This document shows positions 34,505 through 42,712 of a stretch of 64,000 nucleotides of DNA, one piece after another. Positions within the stretch are counted from its first letter, which is position 1. Each line of letters begins with the position of its first letter. The stretch is from assembly GCF_003325355.1 (NCBI RefSeq), contig NZ_CP030850.1:6151001-6215000 (forward strand). The letters run 5' to 3'. The DNA comes from Runella rosea (lineage in GTDB: Bacteria; Bacteroidota; Bacteroidia; Cytophagales; Spirosomataceae). The notes under the pieces are model-generated. The model made no database searches and had not been told where the DNA came from. It saw only the letters and a list, made by a program, of their open reading frames with translations. The translations under genes were made by a program, and so were the position numbers.

Positions 34505-34884
34505 AAGTATCCGGATTTATAACATGTCGTTTGAACAATTAACTGTTAAAGCAAAATGTTTGGGGTTTATAATGTGTTTGGTGTATATGGATAGTCCCTG
34601 TGGGTAAAAAATCTAGCTACCCTCCCTTTTTTTACAAATGAATAGCGCCTAGAGCACAAAATGCGCCATAACAGCTACACCTTTGCAGGTGTTATGGCGC
34701 ATTAAATAAATAAGTGAAGGTATGATGCTTTGGAGTAAAAATACCCCAACGGCTTCTATGGATTTGAACAAAAATGCAATAATTTTAAAAAAGGCAGGGG
34801 CGCTTGATTTGAAAAAATGATCTATCTATCCAAAGAGGCTAAAACTACAGCAAATGAATAATATCATAAAGTTAGCGGAACAAA
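34505..34884. other. 380-base intergenic region between divergent genes
   Basis: No gene is seen here. The region holds a very stable 14-bp hairpin at 34660-34703 and is otherwise AT-rich with short homopolymers. Promoters for both divergent genes must lie in it, but I find no clean TTG/TAnnTTTG pair on either strand. Confidence 0.5.
34660..34703. repeat. Long perfect inverted repeat
   Basis: AATGCGCCATAACA (34660-34673) pairs without mismatch with TGTTATGGCGCATT (34690-34703). The loop contains a second, mutually exclusive pairing (ACACCT 34677-34682 with AGGTGT 34687-34692). It lies between divergently transcribed genes, so it is not an obvious terminator of either. Confidence 0.75.
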
Positions 34885-35532
34885 ATTAAATTTACCCTTT
34901 CAGTTGGTATTATTGTAATGGTATTAAATCTGATAGGGTGTGATTCTCCTCATCAAACGGAAACAACTATGAAAGAAGATAAACAACTTTTCTACATTTT
35001 AGCCTTGGATTGGCAATGGGCATATGATTCAGCCGCTGTAAAGAAATTGTTTAAAGATTCAACTAAAGTTAAAAAGTTGGTATTGACTGATAGTTGCTTT
35101 TCTGATGAGGATCGAAATATTTGGCTCAACACAAACATAGAGGAAGTCAAGGCACACATTTTGGAGAAATATCTTTACAGTAAATATAGACTCAAAGAAC
35201 TAGAGCGAATTGGTATTCCTGTGAAGAAAATAATTACTCCAGCCGAACTTAAAGTTTTGAAGCAAGAAGCATTACTAGGTTACATAATGGCTCATAAAAC
35301 TATTAACTATCAACAGATGTTAATTTTGCAGGAAGAATCACAACCCTTCCTTTTTATTGGAGAATCTATAATTAGATTTCTAAAAGTCAGAATTGATGAA
35401 GACGAGCGACTCAGAGAGGGAGAACTTAAAGAACTTAGTAAGTTTTTAGACGTTATAGATAATACACCCTTTATTGTAGTGATTGATAAAGATTTATACT
35501 TTCACTTGTCATCGAACAATCATCATCCCTGA
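34885..35532 (+). CDS. AT-rich lipoprotein of unknown function, probable non-ATG (ATT) start
   Basis: The only ATG (34918) would leave a signal too short to work (MVLNLIGC). The same frame is open upstream to a TAG at 34873. Beginning at ATT 34885 it reads (M)KFTLSVGIIVMVLNLIGC, a textbook lipoprotein signal with a Lys, a hydrophobic core and a lipobox ending in Cys at residue 19. I therefore propose the start at 34885, giving 215 residues. The mature part is helical and charged, with RLKELERIGIPVKKIITPAELK in the middle. It matches no family I know. The gene is clearly more AT-rich than its neighbours. Confidence 0.55.
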   Translation: MKFTLSVGIIVMVLNLIGCDSPHQTETTMKEDKQLFYILALDWQWAYDSAAVKKLFKDSTKVKKLVLTDSCFSDEDRNIWLNTNIEEVKAHILEKYLYSKYRLKELERIGIPVKKIITPAELKVLKQEALLGYIMAHKTINYQQMLILQEESQPFLFIGESIIRFLKVRIDEDERLREGELKELSKFLDVIDNTPFIVVIDKDLYFHLSSNNHHP

Positions 35533-35569
35533 AAACTATGTAACACGAGCGACTACACAATCACCTCCT

Positions 35570-36784
35570 TTACTTTCGGGCGTAAAACATGGCGATATTT
35601 TTCAGCCGATACCAGTGTTTCGCTTTTACCCAAGGATATTTTCGTTGAGCCAGCGGAACAATATCGGCTTCTGAAATTTCGCTGTTGAGCTCTCTTTCGC
35701 CTAATGCATAGATGTACGATTCCGCTTCACGGCAATGCTTTTGGATTTTTTCGGCCGTTTCGGCGTTGATTTCAGGGTATTTTTTGTGCAACCGTTCGTA
35801 AATGGGTTTGCGGTAATTTTCGCCCCATTCGATGCTCAATTCCATGGCATCATTTAATAGCTCATCGCTGAAACCTAATTCGTTGGTGCTCATTACAGCG
35901 TTGGAATGGTTGGATAAATCATACTTGGAAACGTCGAACCCAATTTCGGGAATCGGCGTAAAAACGGCCCGTTGGCCAGAGATGGCGGAAAATTGATCCG
36001 AAAAAGGGTATTTTTCTTTTACTTCTTCGGGAAAATGTTTGATGAGGTCGATGCTGTAATACCAGCCGTTGGTAAATTGAACCTGAACTTCGTAAAAGCC
36101 AAACATAATGTGGCTGAATTCACAGCTAATAATCCATTTTCCATTTTCTTTTTTGGGATTGGGAGCGTAATAGCATTCAGTTTCAAGTCCCTTTACTTTG
36201 TTGAGAACGCTGATTTGTTCTATTTCAAAAGGCTCTGAATTCAGTTCAATGAGGAGCCGCTGAAAATGGATATTCTGAAAAACAGAAACTTGATTTCGGG
36301 TCAGTATCCCCACCGGAACGTTGGATGGGGCGGGGGCATCGGGAAATCGTAGACTTTTGGTCGTCGTTTTTGTTATCTGGATTCGTCCTTTGAGGGGAGA
36401 GAAATTTTGAGAAAAAGGAGCGCAAACGATGACTTTTTCCTCGGCCAAAATCGCCTGAGCACCGTCGCCACGGTCGGGTAGTAAATAGCCTTTGGTTTCG
36501 TATTCCCAATCGGCGATTTCTTGCCTTTTTTCGTTGGCAGCTTTGCTGATTTGCGCGTGGCTGTAGAGTTGATTTTCTAACTCAAAGAGGGTGCCATCGG
36601 GAAAATCCGCGAGGTCTTTGACAAAGAATAATTGATAGTTTTTGCTGTCCATGGCTTGTGCCTCCGTGCTCATTGATTTCCCAAAGCGTAGTAGGTCTTC
36701 TTGTTTTATACGTTTCTTTCTGATTTTTTTACCAAAGTAATTCAGATAACCTGTTCGATAAGCGGCCCGTTTATTTTTCGGCAC
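35570..36784 (-). CDS. Hypothetical protein, 404 residues
   Basis: I do not recognise this cytoplasmic protein. The N-terminal 35 residues are very basic (KNKRAAYRTGYLNYFGKKIRKKRIK). The middle is mixed alpha/beta with an FPDGTLFELENQLYSHAQI segment, and the C-terminal 100 residues are helical and charged. The start is uncertain: the only in-frame candidate before the basic stretch is a GTG at 36784, while an ATG 47 bases upstream opens a 16-codon frame that would join this gene if one A were added in the GAAAAAT run at about 36774-36780. It is divergent from the ABC exporter gene. Confidence 0.6.
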   Translation of the reverse strand: MPKNKRAAYRTGYLNYFGKKIRKKRIKQEDLLRFGKSMSTEAQAMDSKNYQLFFVKDLADFPDGTLFELENQLYSHAQISKAANEKRQEIADWEYETKGYLLPDRGDGAQAILAEEKVIVCAPFSQNFSPLKGRIQITKTTTKSLRFPDAPAPSNVPVGILTRNQVSVFQNIHFQRLLIELNSEPFEIEQISVLNKVKGLETECYYAPNPKKENGKWIISCEFSHIMFGFYEVQVQFTNGWYYSIDLIKHFPEEVKEKYPFSDQFSAISGQRAVFTPIPEIGFDVSKYDLSNHSNAVMSTNELGFSDELLNDAMELSIEWGENYRKPIYERLHKKYPEINAETAEKIQKHCREAESYIYALGERELNSEISEADIVPLAQRKYPWVKAKHWYRLKNIAMFYARK

Positions 36785-36851
36785 TAATTGCGACTCGTTT
36801 CTGTTGCTGTAAAGTCAACATTTGCCCCTTGGCAATCGAAAATCACCCACA

Positions 36852-38675
36852 ATGGCCCAAAAAAATAAGCATCAACTCCCCACCATCAAAGCCAGAATAC
36901 TGGCACTTAAATACTTACCGCTGTTTTTAAAAGAAATTTGGCATACGCAGCCGTGGATGACGGCGACCAATGTGGGCTTAAGACTCATTCGGTCGGTGAT
37001 TCCGTTTTTGACGTTGTATTTGGGGAAATTGATCATTGATGAAGTAGTATTGCTAATCAATACGCATTCCACAGATACGCGGCATTTGTTGGCGTTGATT
37101 GGGATGGAACTGGCGTTGGCGATGAGCTCCGATATTCTGAACCGTATGACAGGGCTATTGGATGGACTTTTGGGCGATTTGCACGCCAATCGGTCGTCGA
37201 TTCAAATCATGCAACACGCGGCAACGCTTGATTTGACCCAATTTGAGGAGCCGATTTTTTACGATAAGCTCGAACGCGCCCGCCAACAGACGGTGGGGCG
37301 GACGGCGTTGTTGGCACAGACATTAGCGCAGGTGCAGGATATTATTACCATTGGTTTTTTGGCTGGCGGCTTGGCGGTGTTTAGCCCTTGGTTGATTTTG
37401 ATTTTGGTGCTAAGTATTATTCCGGGCTTTTTTGGGGAGTTTTATTTCAATTCGCAGAGTTATGCGCTGTCGTATCAATGGACGCCCCAACGCCGTGAAT
37501 TGGACTACATACGTTACATCGGAGCGAGCAATGTCTATGCCAAAGAGATGAAATTATTCAGCCTCTCAGGCTTTTTGACGGAACGTTTTCGCGAATTATC
37601 AACGGCTTATTACCTTCAAAACAGAAAGTTAGCCATTCGTCGTGCAGTTTGGGGGGCGCTGTTGGCGGCTGTGGGCACGGCGGGCTATTACGGAGCCTAC
37701 GCTTTTATCGGTATTGAAACCATTAAGGGAGTCATTACGATTGGGAGCCTTACTTTTTTGGCGGGGTCTTTTAGGCAGTTGAAAGCTTCGCTTGAAGGTA
37801 TTCTTAACCGGTTTACGTCCATCTCTCAGGGGACTTTGTACCTACGAGATTTCTTTGAATTTTTTGACTTACGACCCGAAGTGGTTTCTCCTCCCAAACC
37901 GCTTCCTTTTCCTTCCAATATTCAAAAAGGATTTGTTTTTGAAAATGTCAGTTTTAAGTATCCTGGAGCTGAAAGATGGGTGTTTCAAAACCTTAATTTT
38001 ACGTTGAAAGCAGGAGAAAAATTGGCGATAGTGGGCGAAAACGGAGCGGGAAAAACGACGCTGGTTAAGTTGCTCACCCGCTTGTATGACCCCACCGAAG
38101 GGCGTATTTTGCTCGAAGGGCGCGATTTACGGGAGTATGAATTAGGAGAATTACAGCACCACATTGGGGTCATTTTTCAGGATTACATCCGCTTAATGAT
38201 GACCGCCCAGAGCAACATTGCCGTCGGAGATATTGACGAACTCAATAACCTTGAACGTATTGCAACGGCGGCCGACCGCAGCTTGGCGTCGGCGCTGATT
38301 AAGCGTTTTCCCGACGGTTTGCAACAAGTGTTGGGACGGCATTTCAGCGGAGGGGTGGAGCTTTCGGGTGGAGAATGGCAAAAAATCGCCCTTGCCCGAG
38401 CCTACATGAGAGATTCTGAATTGTTGATTTTGGACGAACCTACCGCCGCCCTCGACGCCCGCGCCGAATATGAAGTTTTTCAACGTTTTGCGGACTTGAC
38501 CAAAGGAAAAATGGCGCTCTTGATTTCGCACCGTTTTTCTACCGTTCGCATGGCTGACCGTATCATTGTGATTGAAAACGGCCAACTCATTGAGTCGGGA
38601 AGTCACCAAAGTTTGATGGATAATAAGGGCCGCTACGCCGAACTGTTTCAATTGCAGGCGCGGGGGTATTTATAA
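36852..38675 (+). CDS. ABC exporter, fused permease and ATPase
   Basis: A 607-residue half-transporter starting at the first ATG (36852). The membrane domain (about residues 20-330) has five to six hydrophobic helices. The nucleotide-binding domain (about 355-600) shows Walker A GENGAGKTTLV, signature LSGGEWQKIALARA, Walker B LLILDEPTAALD and the H-loop LISHRFSTV. Such homodimers export lipids, peptides or drugs from the cytoplasm. The permease part is not close to MsbA in any motif I can name, so the cargo is unknown. The gene ends at a hairpin that also overlaps the next gene's promoter. Confidence 0.9.
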   Translation: MAQKNKHQLPTIKARILALKYLPLFLKEIWHTQPWMTATNVGLRLIRSVIPFLTLYLGKLIIDEVVLLINTHSTDTRHLLALIGMELALAMSSDILNRMTGLLDGLLGDLHANRSSIQIMQHAATLDLTQFEEPIFYDKLERARQQTVGRTALLAQTLAQVQDIITIGFLAGGLAVFSPWLILILVLSIIPGFFGEFYFNSQSYALSYQWTPQRRELDYIRYIGASNVYAKEMKLFSLSGFLTERFRELSTAYYLQNRKLAIRRAVWGALLAAVGTAGYYGAYAFIGIETIKGVITIGSLTFLAGSFRQLKASLEGILNRFTSISQGTLYLRDFFEFFDLRPEVVSPPKPLPFPSNIQKGFVFENVSFKYPGAERWVFQNLNFTLKAGEKLAIVGENGAGKTTLVKLLTRLYDPTEGRILLEGRDLREYELGELQHHIGVIFQDYIRLMMTAQSNIAVGDIDELNNLERIATAADRSLASALIKRFPDGLQQVLGRHFSGGVELSGGEWQKIALARAYMRDSELLILDEPTAALDARAEYEVFQRFADLTKGKMALLISHRFSTVRMADRIIVIENGQLIESGSHQSLMDNKGRYAELFQLQARGYL

Positions 38676-38688
38676 TAGAATTTCGATT

Positions 38689-38718
38689 TTGTCTTTTCCC
38701 CAAAGCGTTATATCTTTG
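38689..38718 (+). promoter_or_regulatory. Candidate promoter of the TonB receptor gene
   Basis: TTG at 38689-38691 and TATCTTTG at 38711-38718 are separated by 19 bases, matching the Bacteroidota consensus TTG-N19-TAnnTTTG exactly. It leaves a leader of about 15 bases before the ATG at 38739. Confidence 0.65.
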
Positions 38719-38735
38719 AAGAAATAACGCTTTTC
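38702..38735 (+). terminator. Hairpin overlapping the TonB receptor promoter
   Basis: AAAGCGTTAT (38702-38711) pairs with ATAACGCTTT (38724-38733), a perfect 10-bp stem with a 12-nt loop followed by T. It may end the ABC exporter transcript. The -7 box lies in the arm and loop, so it could also be an operator. Confidence 0.5.
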
Positions 38736-38738
38736 TGA

Positions 38739-41291
38739 ATGAGACTTGGGTGGTTCATAACGTTTATTGGAATGTCGGTATTTTCGTTTAGCGTTGGCGC
38801 GCAGACGGAAGATACCACGTCTCTACAAAACCGTATTTTTCGGTTAGACGAAGTGGTTATTTCGGCTTCGCGTTTGCAAGAAAGTCTGTTGAAATCGCCC
38901 GTAAGTATTGAAAAAGTAATAATGCAGGATTTTCGCCGTTCGGCGCAACCCTCGTTTTTTGATGCTCTCGAAAACATCAAAGGTGTTCACCTGATTGTGC
39001 CGAGTTTGGGGTTTAAGGTGCTTAATACCAGAGGTTTTGCCAATACCACAAACGTGCGTTTTGCCCAGCTCATTGACGGAATTGATAACCAGTCACCGCA
39101 CATTGGCGCGCCCGTCGGCAATGCGCTCGGACCGAGCGATTTGGATATACTGAGCGTTGAAATTATTCCCGGAACAGCCTCAGCGCTGTATGGAATGAAT
39201 GCTATCAACGGCTTAGCAAATTTCCAGACCAAAAACCCTTTTGAACATTTGGGCTTGAGTTTTCAGCAAAAAGTAGGAGTAAATCACCTGAATGATAAGG
39301 GTATAACGGCCAAATTGTTTAACGAAAGCAATCTGCGTTACGCCCACGCTTGGAACGACCATTGGGCGTTTAAAATCAACGGGACGTTTACCAAAGGTTA
39401 CGATTGGCGAGCCACCGACCGCGCCGATATTTCCCCCAACATCAATGCATCTGCGGGGCTGGTGGGGGCCGACAATCCCGCTTTCGACCCTGTAAGCGGC
39501 TACGGCAACGAGTCGGCCAATCGGCGTACGCTGACTTTGGCCAACCGCAACATTTTCGTGGCGCGTACCGGTTACAATGAATCGGACGTGGTTGATTATC
39601 ATTTTCAAAACCTAAAGGCCGATGCGGGCCTGCATTTCCGTCCTACGAAAGCCGTTGAACTGAGCTACACGTATCGGATTGCCTACCTCAATAACGTCTA
39701 CCAACGCTCCAATCGCTTTCAGTTAGCCAACTATTTGTTGCAACAGCACGCTTTTCAACTGCGCGGTCGGGCGTTTCAGGTTCGGGCGTATGTTACTACA
39801 GAAAATACGGGAGATTCTTACAATCTTCGCTCGATGGCGGAGAATATTGACCGTGGATATAAGTCAGATAATCAATGGTTTGTCGATTTTCAAACGCGTT
39901 TTCGGCAGGTACAAAACCAATCTCCCTTGGCTGATGCCTTGCGTGAAGCCCGTACTTTTGCCGACGCGGGCCGCCCGCAGCCTGGCACTGAGGCTTTTAC
40001 GAATAGTTTAACTCGTTTGCAGAATATCAACAACTGGGACGTGGGCGCAGCGTTGCGGGTCAAAGCTAAGTTGTACCACGCCGAAGGACAATGGAACCTG
40101 ACGGAAGAATGGCTTGAAAAATGGCGAAAACACACAGGGATTGAGATATTGGCGGGCTTTGACCACCGCACCTACGCCATTGTGCCCGACGGAAATTATT
40201 TCATCAATCCGGTCAGCGATAGCCAAAATCTGACGTATGGAAAAACGGGTGGATTTGTGCAAATCACCAAGGTGCTTTTGGGTGAAAAACTCAAACTTGG
40301 GGCTACGCTACGCGCCGACAAAGCCGATTATTTTACCACCAAACTTAATCCGCGATTTACGGCGGTGTATTCCCCAATCCAAAACCACTACTTTCGGGCG
40401 TCATACCAAAGCGGGTACCGTTTTCCGAGCATTTTTGAGGGTTTTTCCAACATCAACAGCGGTGGCGTGAAACGGGTGGGTGGCTTGCCGGTGATGTCCC
40501 AGGGAATTTTTGAGAACTCCTATATCCGCACGTCAATTGATGCATTTCAGGCGGCGGTAAATGCGGGCGTGAACAGGTTGGGCGTAAGCAAACGCGACAG
40601 TTTGGTCAAAGCCAACCTCGGCCTTCTGCAACGCAATACGTATACCTACCTCCGTCCGGAGTTTATTCGTTCTTTTGAAATCGGCTACAAAGGCCTGTTT
40701 TTTCAGAAACGTTTGTTTGTTGACGCAGACTTTTATTACAATCGCTACCAAGATTTTATGGCGCAGGTAGAAGCCAATATCCCGAATGTTTCTACGCCAG
40801 ATTCGCTAGGTTATATCATGCTCGACCGCTCCAAACAGCAGCGTTATCGCCTCTGGACCAATTCCAAAACCATTGTTCGCAATTATGGGGCGAGTCTTGG
40901 TGGTCGGTATCGGTTTACGCAGGGGTGGTTTGTGTCCGTCAATGCCACTTACACCCAACTCGACCGCAAAGAAGCAAATGACGGCTTGGAAGATGGATTT
41001 AATACCCCGCAATGGATGACCAATGTCTCCGTTAGCCACGCCAATTTGTTTAAAAATATTGGTTTTGGACTTAGCTACAAACACCAAAGTCAATTCTATT
41101 ACCAATCGTTTTTGGTCAACGGCAATGTGCCTGCCATCAACGTTTTTGACGGACAGATTACTTATTCATTACCTAAACAAAAAGTGGATTTCAAACTCGG
41201 CGGCACCAACCTCCTCAACCGCTATTATTACTCTATCCTCGGCGGTCCGCAGATCGGCGGTTTTTATTACGTTACGCTGACGTATCGGTAG
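38739..41291 (+). CDS. TonB-dependent outer-membrane receptor
   Basis: An 850-residue receptor with a signal peptide ending at VGAQ (residue 21). A TonB-box-like DEVVISASR follows at about 41-49. The plug domain spans about 50-165, with FRRSAQPSFFDALENIKGVHLIV and EIIPGTASALYGMNAINGLANF. The barrel fills the rest and ends with an aromatic strand FYYVTLTYR. It imports an unknown nutrient such as a siderophore, vitamin or small sugar. There is no N-terminal carboxypeptidase-regulatory domain and no SusD partner nearby, so it is not a classical SusC. A clear promoter lies just upstream. Confidence 0.92.
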   Translation: MRLGWFITFIGMSVFSFSVGAQTEDTTSLQNRIFRLDEVVISASRLQESLLKSPVSIEKVIMQDFRRSAQPSFFDALENIKGVHLIVPSLGFKVLNTRGFANTTNVRFAQLIDGIDNQSPHIGAPVGNALGPSDLDILSVEIIPGTASALYGMNAINGLANFQTKNPFEHLGLSFQQKVGVNHLNDKGITAKLFNESNLRYAHAWNDHWAFKINGTFTKGYDWRATDRADISPNINASAGLVGADNPAFDPVSGYGNESANRRTLTLANRNIFVARTGYNESDVVDYHFQNLKADAGLHFRPTKAVELSYTYRIAYLNNVYQRSNRFQLANYLLQQHAFQLRGRAFQVRAYVTTENTGDSYNLRSMAENIDRGYKSDNQWFVDFQTRFRQVQNQSPLADALREARTFADAGRPQPGTEAFTNSLTRLQNINNWDVGAALRVKAKLYHAEGQWNLTEEWLEKWRKHTGIEILAGFDHRTYAIVPDGNYFINPVSDSQNLTYGKTGGFVQITKVLLGEKLKLGATLRADKADYFTTKLNPRFTAVYSPIQNHYFRASYQSGYRFPSIFEGFSNINSGGVKRVGGLPVMSQGIFENSYIRTSIDAFQAAVNAGVNRLGVSKRDSLVKANLGLLQRNTYTYLRPEFIRSFEIGYKGLFFQKRLFVDADFYYNRYQDFMAQVEANIPNVSTPDSLGYIMLDRSKQQRYRLWTNSKTIVRNYGASLGGRYRFTQGWFVSVNATYTQLDRKEANDGLEDGFNTPQWMTNVSVSHANLFKNIGFGLSYKHQSQFYYQSFLVNGNVPAINVFDGQITYSLPKQKVDFKLGGTNLLNRYYYSILGGPQIGGFYYVTLTYR

Positions 41292-41302
41292 GATAATAGA
41301 AG

Positions 41303-41428
41303 TTATTTGCCAATATTCCCTGTACCCAATAGGTTTTGAATAACAGGCTCCAAGGCCATACCAATAATCACCATCAGAATTGACCATAATGTAAATAATA
41401 GCCAGTTATTTTTTACTATTTCAAATTT
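41303..41428 (-). pseudogene. In-frame membrane-like extension after the sialidase-like stop codon
   Basis: Directly after the TAA that ends the sialidase-like gene (41429-41431), the same frame stays open for 41 codons up to a TAA at 41303-41305. It encodes KFEIVKNNWLLFTLWSILM then VIIGMALEPVIQNLL, a convincing single membrane helix. There is no ATG before codon 17, so it is a gene remnant, a readthrough tail, or chance. The base composition is more AT-rich than the upstream gene. Confidence 0.3.
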
Positions 41429-42601
41429 TTATTCCTTTACCCCCATCTTCCGAAATTTCTTGATCCGGTGGAATGTGAGATAATTGGCGTCGTGGTTGTT
41501 GTGGGCGCCGCCTTGGCCGTCGTCGAAAGCCGTGCGAGATAGGAAGATGATGTCTTTGCCTTCAAAAAGCCAATCTACGTACTGGAAGCCGTGTTTGATG
41601 ATTTCTGGATGTTGCAAAAGAATGGTTCGTAAGTCCCAATTACGCAAATCTTCGGAACTGAAAAGCGCTTGGGTGTTACGGATACTCGCTGGGTTTTTAC
41701 CTAGATTAGCGGCCTTGATTTCCTGCGGAATATAATTGGCAATGGTCCAGTATAGTTTGGATTTGGGGTCGTACCGAATGCTGAATTTTTTGCTCCCGCC
41801 TGGGAATTTGACAAAGCCTGTGTTAGAATCAAAGGTGGCGGTTTTACCGTCGGCGCTGATTTTTACGAAGGCGGCTTTTTCCTCCAACGTTGATTTGTCA
41901 TCTACGCGTAGCACATCCCACAATTGCCCTGTGGGGTCTACGACGGCGTTTCCTTCAATCCAGGCGCCAAAATTTCCGTTAAGCAAGGTCGAATCATAAC
42001 GCAATACGTTGCTGCTTGTCCAGTTGGCAGCCTTCATGGGGTCGGCCCCCAGGGGGATGGACATCATGAAAGCACCGTAGCGTTTCCCCCATTTTTTGAT
42101 GGAGCCCATAGCATCCTCCATGGCGCGCCAGAGGCGGCCGTTGTGTTCAATCAGTGGCATGGGTGCGCAGTGGTATTCGCCCGCTAAAAGTAGGCCGTTT
42201 TCGCCGTCGGTTGGCTCGGTCCAAGTCACGCCGCCGTCGGTAGATTTTCGGATGATGGTGTTGCCGTGGTGCTTACTCGTTCCCATGAAATATAACCCTT
42301 TTTCATGCACGAAGAGTTTTGACCAAAATTGACCGTTGATTTCAGAAATCTGGGTCCATGTTTTGCCTTTGTCTTTGGAGCGATAAATTCGGGAGTTTGG
42401 GCGTTCAAACTCATTGGATTTCGGGCCAAACAAATCGTGCGATGCCAGATAATCGCCGTTGGATAAAATACAAATACTAGGGGAGCCGATGTATAAACCC
42501 GAGGCCGCCGGACTGTATGCCACCACCGAACCAGGAACCTGGGCGGTAGCAAAAATCCATGAAATCAGGAAAAACAAAACTAGGAAACAGTGTTTTTTCA
42601 T
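41429..42601 (-). CDS. Secreted Asp-box (BNR) sialidase-like protein
   Basis: A 390-residue protein starting at the ATG at 42601, with a signal peptide ending at FATAQ (about residue 21). Two Asp-box repeats are visible: SKDKGKTWT and STDGGVTWT. The fold should be a six-bladed propeller as in exo-alpha-sialidases and related glycan-binding hydrolases. The catalytic Arg triad cannot be verified by eye, so the protein may bind or cleave another sugar. It sits in a minus-strand run with a beta-lactamase-like gene upstream. It is convergent with the TonB receptor gene. Confidence 0.75.
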   Translation of the reverse strand: MKKHCFLVLFFLISWIFATAQVPGSVVAYSPAASGLYIGSPSICILSNGDYLASHDLFGPKSNEFERPNSRIYRSKDKGKTWTQISEINGQFWSKLFVHEKGLYFMGTSKHHGNTIIRKSTDGGVTWTEPTDGENGLLLAGEYHCAPMPLIEHNGRLWRAMEDAMGSIKKWGKRYGAFMMSIPLGADPMKAANWTSSNVLRYDSTLLNGNFGAWIEGNAVVDPTGQLWDVLRVDDKSTLEEKAAFVKISADGKTATFDSNTGFVKFPGGSKKFSIRYDPKSKLYWTIANYIPQEIKAANLGKNPASIRNTQALFSSEDLRNWDLRTILLQHPEIIKHGFQYVDWLFEGKDIIFLSRTAFDDGQGGAHNNHDANYLTFHRIKKFRKMGVKE

Positions 42602-42712
42602 AGTCGGGTGGAGTGATTTAAGCAAAAATGATAAACACCTTTAAAAGGCAAAGTCTTGCTGAAAATACCGACATAAATTAACGAGAGTCCTTATCAAAGA
42701 AACCCCAAAACG

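Noticed and set aside
34918-35532. ATG at 34918 as the start of the lipoprotein gene
   Set aside because: It gives an eight-residue signal with no positive charge; the upstream ATT gives a normal lipoprotein signal.
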